From assembly GCA_040757055.1 (NCBI GenBank), contig JBFLXY010000007.1, positions 85,530-149,529 of the forward strand: DNA of 64,000 nucleotides, in the 5' to 3' direction. Each line of letters begins with the position of its first letter. The stretch's first letter is position 1. The notes beneath the pieces were generated by a model. That model saw only the letters and a list, made by a program, of their open reading frames with translations, had not been told where the DNA came from and made no database searches. Made by a program: the position numbers and the translations under genes. This stretch comes from JAJZRJ01 sp040757055 (GTDB lineage: Bacteria > Desulfobacterota > Desulfobulbia > Desulfobulbales > Desulfurivibrionaceae). Positions 8,454 through 15,611 of the stretch are shown one piece after another.

Positions 8454-11026
8454 GCCGGGGTCGCGCTCCTTTTCCGCAGCAGGTGGAGAACCGGACTGGC
8501 CACGAAGACCGAGGAGTAGGTGCCGAAGGCGATGCCGAAGAGCAGGGTGAAGGCAAAGTCGTGGATCACCGTACCACCGAAGAGGAGGAGCGCCATCAGC
8601 ACCAGCATGGTGGTGCCGGCGGTCATCAGCGAGCGGAAGAGCACCTCGTTGGTGCTGACATTGATGACGGTGAGCAGGTCGGTGTCGGGCATCTTCTTCA
8701 TCTGTTCGCGGACGCGGTCGAAGATGACCACGGTGTCGTTCAGGGAGTAGCCGGCCAGCGTCAGGAGCGAGGTGACGATGAGCAGGTTCATTTCGATGTC
8801 CAGGAGCCAGCAGATGGCCAGCACCGCCAGTACGTCGTGGAAGGTGGAGATGGCTGCGGCCAGGCCGAACTTGAGGTCGAAGCGGAGCGCGAGGTAGAGG
8901 ATGACGCCGATCATGGAGATGATGATGGCCTCCAGCGCCTTTTCCCGCAGGGCGTCGCTCACGGAGGAGCCGATTTCAGACTGGCTTTCCAGGGCAAAGC
9001 CTTTGGCGGCCAGCTGTTCCTGCAAGGCTCCGCTCACCTGCCCGGTGATCCCGCTCACCTTTTCCGCAGCGCTTTTGATCTTGACGATGAGGCGGTTTTC
9101 CCCCTCGACCTGCTGGAGATCGACTTCGGCGAGGCCGGAGGCGGCCAGGGCCCTGCGCACCTCGGGCAGGGTGAAGGAGTGTTCTGCCTTGTACTGGAGC
9201 ATGGTGCCGCCGGCAAAGTCGATGCCCATGTTGGCGGCGCCCCGGCCGAACTGGACAAAGGCGATGAGGCCGATGAGCGAAACCACGGCGGAGAAGACGA
9301 AGGCGACCTTGCGGGTGCCCATGAAGTTGATGTTCGGTTTGGCGGGGAAGGGCAGGAAGCGAAGCTCCTTGAGCTTCCTCCCTCCGAAGAGGATGTCGTA
9401 GATGAGCCGGGTGCCGAAGAGGGTGGTGAAGAGATTGAAGATGATGCCCAGCGAGAGGGTGACGGCAAAGCCCTTGATGGGGCCGGTGCCGAAGAGGAAG
9501 AGGGCAAGGGCGGTGATGAGGGTGGTGACCTGGGAATCGACGATGGACCAGAGCGCCTTGGCGTAGCCGCCGTCAACGCCGGATTTGACCGACTTGCCCA
9601 GGGCGAACTCGTCACGCATGCGTTCGAAGATGAGGATGTTGGAGTCCACCGCCATGCCGATGGAAAGAATGATGCCGGCGATGCCCGGCAGGGTCAGGGT
9701 GGCCTGGAGGGCGGCCAGCCCGGCAAAGAGGAAAAGGATGTTCAGAACGAGCGCCGCGTTGGCGATGACGCCGGAGAGGCGGTAGAAGATGAGCATGAAG
9801 CCGAAAACCAGCGCCGTGCCGAGGAGGCCGCTCATCAGCCCCTTGCTGATCGAGTCCTGGCCCAGCGAGGCGCCGACGGTGAGGTTCTGGATAATGTCCA
9901 CCGGTGCCGGCAGGGCCCCGACCCTGAGGACGATGGCGAGATCCGCCGCCTCGTTGTAAGTGAAGCCGCCGGAGATCTGGGCGCTGCCGCCCAGGATTTT
10001 CTCGCGGATCACCGGGGCGGAGCGCACCACCTCGTCGAGCACGATGGCAAAGCGCTTGCCCACGCTGCGCTCGGTGATCTGGCCGAAGACCTTGCCGCCG
10101 CGGCTCGTGAAATCGAGGCTGACGTAGGGTTCGTTGAAGTTGCCGCCCACCCGGACCTGGGCGTCCTTGATCATCTCGCCGGTCATGAGGGTCTGGCTCT
10201 TGAGCAGGATCGGCACCCGGACTTCCTTGCCGGTCTGCTTGTCGATATCCTGCATGAAGTAGATTTCGCTGCCGGCGGGCAGCCGGCTCTGCAGCGCGAA
10301 GTTGAGCTGCCGGCGGCTCTGGCCCGGCTGCCACTGGCCGGCGGCCACGGCCTGGGAAATCAGGGTGTTGAGATCAACGGCGGCGCCGTCCTCCACCAGC
10401 TTGAATTCGAGCTGCGCGGTCTGGCCGATGAGGGAAAGGGCGCGCTGCGGGTCCTTGACGCCAGGCAGCTGCACCACGATCTCGTCGGCACCCTGGCGGA
10501 TGATTACCGGCTCGGCCACGCCGAACTGGTCGATGCGGTTGCGGATGATTTCCAGCGACTGGTCCACCGCGTGCTTGCGGATGAACTGCACCTGCTCGTC
10601 GGTGAGGCGCAGGGTTACCCGGGGGAAGACGCCGCTCTCGGCCTGGATGTCGGCGGCCAGGTTGGGGAAGTCGTTTTTCACCACCTCGCGCACCTGCTCC
10701 AGGGCGCCGGTGTTGGGCAGGGTGAAGATGGCGGCGCGCGGGTCCCCGGACCTGGTCTGCACCAGGGTGATCTGCTTTTCCGCCAGCGCCTCCTTGAGTT
10801 CCTGGGCCGCCAGGTTGAGGGAGTTTTCCTCGGCCCTGTCGAGCTCCACCTTGAGCACCAGATGCATGCCGCCCTGGAGGTCGAGGCCGAGGCGCAGCCC
10901 TTCCGGGGCCAGGTATTTCTTCCACCAGGAGGGAGTGTTGGCGTAGAAGGAGGGCAGCACCATGACGCCGGCGATGAGGATCATGGATACCAAGAGGGCG
11001 AGTTTCCATTTCAGGGCTTTCTGCAT
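8450..11026 (-). CDS. secDF: Fused protein translocase subunit SecDF
   Basis: An 858-residue RND-type membrane protein joining SecD (about 1-520) and SecF (about 555-850). SecD landmarks are LRLGLDLQGGMHLVLKV at about 43, the large periplasmic P1 region and GMAVDSNILIFERMRDE in helix 4. The SecF half begins near FMGTRKVAFVFSAV, has GIDFAGGTML, and repeats the helix-4 motif as SLNDTVVIFDRVREQ. SecDF uses the proton gradient to pull secreted proteins across the membrane. The start at 11026 has AAGGAG seven bases upstream. The two subunits are more often separate genes. Confidence 0.95.
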   Translation of the reverse strand: MQKALKWKLALLVSMILIAGVMVLPSFYANTPSWWKKYLAPEGLRLGLDLQGGMHLVLKVELDRAEENSLNLAAQELKEALAEKQITLVQTRSGDPRAAIFTLPNTGALEQVREVVKNDFPNLAADIQAESGVFPRVTLRLTDEQVQFIRKHAVDQSLEIIRNRIDQFGVAEPVIIRQGADEIVVQLPGVKDPQRALSLIGQTAQLEFKLVEDGAAVDLNTLISQAVAAGQWQPGQSRRQLNFALQSRLPAGSEIYFMQDIDKQTGKEVRVPILLKSQTLMTGEMIKDAQVRVGGNFNEPYVSLDFTSRGGKVFGQITERSVGKRFAIVLDEVVRSAPVIREKILGGSAQISGGFTYNEAADLAIVLRVGALPAPVDIIQNLTVGASLGQDSISKGLMSGLLGTALVFGFMLIFYRLSGVIANAALVLNILFLFAGLAALQATLTLPGIAGIILSIGMAVDSNILIFERMRDEFALGKSVKSGVDGGYAKALWSIVDSQVTTLITALALFLFGTGPIKGFAVTLSLGIIFNLFTTLFGTRLIYDILFGGRKLKELRFLPFPAKPNINFMGTRKVAFVFSAVVSLIGLIAFVQFGRGAANMGIDFAGGTMLQYKAEHSFTLPEVRRALAASGLAEVDLQQVEGENRLIVKIKSAAEKVSGITGQVSGALQEQLAAKGFALESQSEIGSSVSDALREKALEAIIISMIGVILYLALRFDLKFGLAAAISTFHDVLAVLAICWLLDIEMNLLIVTSLLTLAGYSLNDTVVIFDRVREQMKKMPDTDLLTVINVSTNEVLFRSLMTAGTTMLVLMALLLFGGTVIHDFAFTLLFGIAFGTYSSVFVASPVLHLLRKRSATPA

Positions 11027-11116
11027 TGAGCGGCTCCTTCTGCCTGCTGCGGATGGGAACTGCGAAGCGGTGGGCCACAAGGCGCCGGGCCGCGGAACAG
11101 TGCGATTTGCGGCGAG

Positions 11117-11144
11117 ATTATACCTTACCTGCCGGAGATGTCAA
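11117..11144 (-). promoter_or_regulatory. Near-consensus sigma-70 promoter for the secDF operon
   Basis: On the minus strand a perfect TTGACA (11139-11144) and a perfect TATAAT (11117-11122) are separated by 16 bases, about 90 bases upstream of the secDF start. This is among the strongest promoter matches in the window. It marks the start of the secDF-ykgJ-HD-tatC transcription unit. Confidence 0.75.
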
Positions 11145-11289
11145 AGTGCAAAACCGGGGGAGGAAAGGGCAGGGAAGAGGGCGCGATTTTTGCGCTGATT
11201 CCCTGCCCCGCTCATGGTAGAATGAAACAGTCCGCCAGGGGCATCGGGCGGCAGGCGATCCCGCGGCAGGCAGACCGGCAGAGGACAGC

Positions 11290-12858
11290 ATGAAAAAAAT
11301 CCTGGTGGTGGACAACAACCCCGTGGTGCTGCGGCTGCTGGGCAGCCAGCTCGAACGGCTCGGCCATGCGGTGCGCACTGCGGCCGACGGCCTGGCGGCC
11401 CTGGAGGTGCTCGCGGACTATGTGCCTGACATCATCTTCATCGATCTGGTGATGCCCAACATCGACGGCGAGAAGCTCTGCCGTATTGTCCGCGGCATGG
11501 AGCATCTCAAGGGGGTCTACATCGTCATCCTCTCCGCCATTGCCGCCGAAGAGCGGCTCGATGTCCGGCGCTTCGGCGCCGATGCCTGCATCGCCAAGGG
11601 GTCCTTCGACCGCATCGCCGCCCATGTGGAGCGGGCGCTCGCCGAGGCGGAGAAACCGGGCGGCGAGCGCCCCGGCACGGTGTTCGGGCTGGACGAGGTC
11701 TACGAACGGACCATCACCCGGGAACTCCTCATTTCGAAGCGCCATTACGAGGTGATCCTGAACAACATGGCCGAAGGGATCGTTGAATTCAGCCGGGACC
11801 AGCGGATCATTTACATCAATCCGGCGGCGGCGGCGGTCATCGGCCGCGCCGAGGAGGAGGTGCTCGCCGGAGATTTTTTTTCCCTCTTCCCCCCACCCCT
11901 CTCCAATCGCCTGCGGGATGCGGTGGCCAGGGTGAAGGATGGCCCGGTGATGCTGCCGGAGGAGGAACCGTTTGTCCTCGGAGCGCGGCAGATCTCGGTG
12001 GTTCTCTACCCGGTGAAGGACAACGGCGCCTCGTCCATCATCGCCCTGTTTCGCGACATCACCGACCGCCGGCTGGCCGAGGAAACCCTGCGCCGCTCCA
12101 CCGAGCAGCTGCAGGACACGCTGGGGGAACTCCAGCGGGCGCAGGTGGTCATGGTGCGGCAGGAGAAGCTCGCCTCCATCGGCACCCTGGCCTCGGGGGT
12201 GGCCCACGAGATTCTGAATCCCCTGAACATCATCAGCTCCATTGTCCAGCTCCTGCAGATGGAAGAACTGCCCCCTCCGGTGCAGGAACAGCTCGGCGCG
12301 GTCATGGCCCAGATCCGCCGCGCCACCAAGATCACCAACAACCTGCGGATGTTCTCCCACCACAAGGAGGCCGCCATCGGCCCGGTGGACCTCAATGCCT
12401 TCCTCGACCGCACCCTGGTGCTGGTGGAGCACGACCTCAATCTGGACAACATCCTGGTGGATCGCGATTACGACCCGGAACTGCCTACGCTGGACGCCGA
12501 CGAGGACCAGCTGGCCCAGGTTTTTCTCAATTTCATCAGCAATGCCCGCGATGCCATGGCCGGCCGCCCGGAACGGCGCATCACCATCCGCACCCGGCGG
12601 GTGGAGGACGCGATCCTCGTCGCCTTTGCCGACACCGGCAGCGGCATTCCGCCGGAGCATCTCGGTAAGGTCTTCGATCCCTTCTTCACCACCAAGGACC
12701 CGGGTCACGGCACGGGTTTGGGGCTTTCCATCGTCTATTCCATCATCGAAAGCCACGGCGGCACCATCGAGGTCCATTCCGAGCCGGACAGGGGCACGGA
12801 ATTCTTCATTCATCTGCCATTGAAGCGCTATGCGCCGGCAACGCCGGCCCAGCCATGA
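11290..12858 (+). CDS. Response-regulator/PAS histidine kinase
   Basis: A 522-residue cytoplasmic signalling protein. Residues 1-115 are a REC domain with phospho-acceptor D52. About 150-262 is a PAS domain (EVILNNMAEGIVEF…FRDITDRR). The HisKA box has H306 (ASGVAHEILNPLN), and the HATPase has N, G1 (FADTGSGIP) and G2 (GHGTGLGLS) boxes. The N-terminal REC suggests a relay intermediate whose kinase is controlled by another kinase. It opens a plus-strand cluster with a REC gene, an ICMT-like gene, a binding protein and a hybrid kinase. The start follows GAGGACAGC. Confidence 0.93.
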   Translation: MKKILVVDNNPVVLRLLGSQLERLGHAVRTAADGLAALEVLADYVPDIIFIDLVMPNIDGEKLCRIVRGMEHLKGVYIVILSAIAAEERLDVRRFGADACIAKGSFDRIAAHVERALAEAEKPGGERPGTVFGLDEVYERTITRELLISKRHYEVILNNMAEGIVEFSRDQRIIYINPAAAAVIGRAEEEVLAGDFFSLFPPPLSNRLRDAVARVKDGPVMLPEEEPFVLGARQISVVLYPVKDNGASSIIALFRDITDRRLAEETLRRSTEQLQDTLGELQRAQVVMVRQEKLASIGTLASGVAHEILNPLNIISSIVQLLQMEELPPPVQEQLGAVMAQIRRATKITNNLRMFSHHKEAAIGPVDLNAFLDRTLVLVEHDLNLDNILVDRDYDPELPTLDADEDQLAQVFLNFISNARDAMAGRPERRITIRTRRVEDAILVAFADTGSGIPPEHLGKVFDPFFTTKDPGHGTGLGLSIVYSIIESHGGTIEVHSEPDRGTEFFIHLPLKRYAPATPAQP

Positions 12859-12889
12859 ACCGCGGCCGGAAGCCGCGAGCGGGGGAAAC

Positions 12890-13270
12890 ATGGGAGAGGA
12901 CAAGGTTCGCATTCTGATCGTGGATGACGAGTATGCCTTCTGCAAGACGCTCAGGCTCTATCTCGCCAAGCTGGGCTATGAGACGATCATCGCCACCAAC
13001 GGCGAGCACGCCCTGGACCTCATCAAGGAGGAGCAGCCGCGGGTGATGACGCTGGACATCCGCATGCCGGGCATGGACGGCTACGAGGTGCTGAACCACG
13101 CCAAACGGCTCAACCAGGAGCTGTTCATCATCGTCATCACCGCCATCGACGTGCCGCGCATGGAAGAGCTGCTGGAGCGGAGCGGGGCGCACGCGGTGCT
13201 CCGCAAGCCGATCAGTCTGGAGGAGCTGCGGGAGACCATCGCCCGCCATCTGGAGGGACAGGGAAAATGA
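12890..13270 (+). CDS. Single-domain response regulator (CheY-like)
   Basis: A 126-residue REC domain with the acidic pair DD near 12-13, phospho-acceptor D56 (TLDIRMPGMDG), Thr in VITAID and the conserved Lys in LRKPIS. There is no output domain, so it works through a partner, probably as a phosphorelay shuttle between neighbouring kinases. The start at 12890 has GGGGGAAAC upstream. Its last codons overlap the next gene by four bases (ATGA). Confidence 0.92.
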   Translation: MGEDKVRILIVDDEYAFCKTLRLYLAKLGYETIIATNGEHALDLIKEEQPRVMTLDIRMPGMDGYEVLNHAKRLNQELFIIVITAIDVPRMEELLERSGAHAVLRKPISLEELRETIARHLEGQGK

Positions 13271-14475
13271 CCAGAAGCCGCTTCCTGCTCTGGACCACCA
13301 TCGCCGCCTACTGCCTCATCGGGGTGGAGATCATCATCATGATCTCGCCCTTTGCCCTCTACTTCTATTCGGTCTACGGCCCGATCCTCGACCGTCTTGC
13401 CGCCTCTCCCTATACCGGCTGGACCACCGAGTTCTTCCTGCCCCACCTGGTCTTCCCCGACGATCCCCTGATCCTCGCCTTTTCCTATCTCCAGGTGCTG
13501 CTGGTGGTGGGGCTGGTTCTCTTTTTTTCCGCCGCCATTCCCCTTTACTATGGCCGTTTCACCGGCAAGGGGGTGGTGCAGATCAGCTTCTACAGAAAGA
13601 TCCGCCATCCGCAGTACCTCTTTCTCGCCATCTCCGGCTTCGGGCTGCTGCTCTACTGGCCGCGCTTCATCATCCTCATCATGTACGTCACCATGCTCTT
13701 TGTCTATTACCTGCTGGCCCGCAACGAGGAATGGCGCATGCGCCAAGAGGCGCCGGCCGCTTACGAGCAGTATATGGCCGCCACCCCGATGTTCCTGCCG
13801 GGCGAGCCGGGCGGTCGCATCTATCGGGCGCTGTTCGGCTGGATCAGGCCGAAATGGGCGGGGATTGCGGTGCTCTACCTCCTGACCCTGGCGGGGGCAG
13901 TGGGGCTGGCCATGGGGGTGCGGGCCTATGCGGTGCGCACCGTGCCGCTGGTGGCCGCCGGCGCCACGACGGTGGTGCCGGTTTTCCCGCGGGAGGTGGC
14001 ACCGGTGCAGGAAATCCACCGGGCCGCCCTGGCCGATCCGCTGGTGGCCCGCCTGCTGGCAAACAGGGAGGACATCAACCTGGCCTACCTTATGCCCGGC
14101 GACTTTTTTCTCATGGCCCTGGTCACCGATGCCGACCGCCGCTTTTCCGACGAGATGATCGAGCGGTTCCCCGAGATCCTCGAATGGCACCAGCACAAGT
14201 TCCGGGGCGGGCTGGGGAAATTTTTCCGGATCTTTTATAATTTTGTCAGCACGTGGGGCACGGTGCATACCGACTACGAGATCGAGCGGCTGGTCTTTGT
14301 GGCGGTGCATGACCCCGCCGGCCGGAGCGTTGCTTCGGAGCGTCTTCTGGCCATGGGTCTTTCCCGCACGCCGGCGCTGCTGGTGGACCTCGATGCCCGC
14401 ACCCACGAGGTGCTCCACGTGGTGAAGACCAGCGAGAGCCACAAATGGGGCCGCATGCCCATGCCGACCTTTTGA
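13267..14475 (+). CDS. ICMT-like membrane protein with unassigned C-terminal domain
   Basis: A 402-residue protein. The first ~210 residues are polytopic and carry the isoprenylcysteine/phospholipid methyltransferase signature: RHPQY at 113-117, then a helix pair and NEEWRMRQE…YEQYM near 153-170. Helices recur up to about residue 235. The last ~170 residues are soluble, contain a VVHDP-like strand region and match nothing I recognise. Substrate is unknown; bacteria usually lack prenylated proteins, so a lipid or small-molecule methyl acceptor is more likely. It overlaps the preceding REC gene, suggesting a shared pathway. Confidence 0.65.
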   Translation: MTRSRFLLWTTIAAYCLIGVEIIIMISPFALYFYSVYGPILDRLAASPYTGWTTEFFLPHLVFPDDPLILAFSYLQVLLVVGLVLFFSAAIPLYYGRFTGKGVVQISFYRKIRHPQYLFLAISGFGLLLYWPRFIILIMYVTMLFVYYLLARNEEWRMRQEAPAAYEQYMAATPMFLPGEPGGRIYRALFGWIRPKWAGIAVLYLLTLAGAVGLAMGVRAYAVRTVPLVAAGATTVVPVFPREVAPVQEIHRAALADPLVARLLANREDINLAYLMPGDFFLMALVTDADRRFSDEMIERFPEILEWHQHKFRGGLGKFFRIFYNFVSTWGTVHTDYEIERLVFVAVHDPAGRSVASERLLAMGLSRTPALLVDLDARTHEVLHVVKTSESHKWGRMPMPTF

Positions 14476-14501
14476 AAACGTTGGTGTACGAGAGGAATTG
14501 T

Positions 14502-15575
14502 ATGAACGTGTTCCGGTTGTTCCGAGCTGTGCTTCTGGGCGTCGTCTGGCTGGCGGTTCTGGTCGTCCCCCCTGTTTGCGCCGCCCCGAGGCAGGAGACC
14601 CTCGTCCTTCTCAACTGGCCGGATTACATGGACCCGGCGCTGCTCAAGGCCTTTGAGGAGAAATACAATGTCCGGGTGCGCGAGGTCCATTACGAAACCG
14701 AAGCGAACATGGACCAGTTGCTCTCCTATACCGGCGGCAAGAAGTACGATCTGGTGGTGGCCAGCCACACCAAGGTGCCGAGCCTCGTCAAGCGGGGGTG
14801 GCTCGCGCCGGTGGACCGCAGTCTGATACCCAACCTGAAACATCTCGATACCGGCAATCTGCCGCACGATGAGGATCTGGCCCGCTATGTGGTGCCCCAT
14901 CTCTGGGGCACGGTGGGCATCGCCTTTCGCAAGGATCTGGTCAAGGAGCGGGTCACCGGCTGGAAGCAGCTCCTGCAGCCGGGACAGGGGATGGGCGGCC
15001 GGATCATGATGATCGGGGACGTGCGCGACGTGGTGGGGGCCGCGCTCAAGTCCCTGGGCTATTCCCTCAATTCACAGAACCCGGCGGAACTCGATGCGGC
15101 GGAGAAGCTGCTCCTGGCCCAGCGGCCGGCGGTAAAGAAATACGGCTACCTGCAGCTCAACAAAACGTCCGGCCTCATCAGGGGCACCTACTGGATGGCC
15201 ATGGTCTACAGCGGCGACGCCCTGACCCTGGCCGAGCTTTCCCCCCACATCGCCTACGTCACCCCGGAGGAGGGCACCGCCCTCTGGCTCGATTCCATCA
15301 TGGTGCTCAAGGATTCCCGGCGCCGGGCCCTCGCCTTCCAGTTCATCAATTTCCTGCATGAGCCTGAAAATGCGGCCAGACTCGCGGCCTTCGTCTCCAT
15401 GGCCACCCCCAATGCCGCGGCCCGGAAAATTCTGCCCCGGGAATACCTCGACAACCCCCACATCTATCCGCCCAGGGCGGTGCTGGAGAAGTGCGAGTTC
15501 TATGCGCCGCTGCCGCCGCAGGTGCTGAAGCGCTACAACGAGATTTTCAGCCGGGCTTCGGCGGGCCTGCGCTAG
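14502..15575 (+). CDS. Polyamine-type periplasmic solute-binding protein
   Basis: A 357-residue exported protein of the PotD/PotF family. The signal peptide is about residues 1-26 with an Ala-rich cleavage region (VCAAP). The mature N-terminus LVLLNWPDYMDPALLKAFEEKY is characteristic of spermidine/putrescine-binding proteins. The later GRIMMIGDVRDV and EGTALWLDSIMVLKDS blocks also fit. AGAGGAATTGT precedes the start. No potA, potB or potC lies next to it; a hybrid sensor kinase with an extracytoplasmic domain follows 36 bases later. A sensory rather than transport role is therefore possible (inference). Confidence 0.85.
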   Translation: MNVFRLFRAVLLGVVWLAVLVVPPVCAAPRQETLVLLNWPDYMDPALLKAFEEKYNVRVREVHYETEANMDQLLSYTGGKKYDLVVASHTKVPSLVKRGWLAPVDRSLIPNLKHLDTGNLPHDEDLARYVVPHLWGTVGIAFRKDLVKERVTGWKQLLQPGQGMGGRIMMIGDVRDVVGAALKSLGYSLNSQNPAELDAAEKLLLAQRPAVKKYGYLQLNKTSGLIRGTYWMAMVYSGDALTLAELSPHIAYVTPEEGTALWLDSIMVLKDSRRRALAFQFINFLHEPENAARLAAFVSMATPNAAARKILPREYLDNPHIYPPRAVLEKCEFYAPLPPQVLKRYNEIFSRASAGLR

Positions 15576-15611
15576 GCAATGTCGATGAGGCCAACCAGGG
15601 TTCGGTAAATT

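Noticed and set aside
8483..11029. An 848-residue plus-strand open frame opposite secDF
   Set aside because: It is rich in D, E, G and H in a pattern that mirrors the hydrophobic helices of SecDF; it is an antisense shadow.
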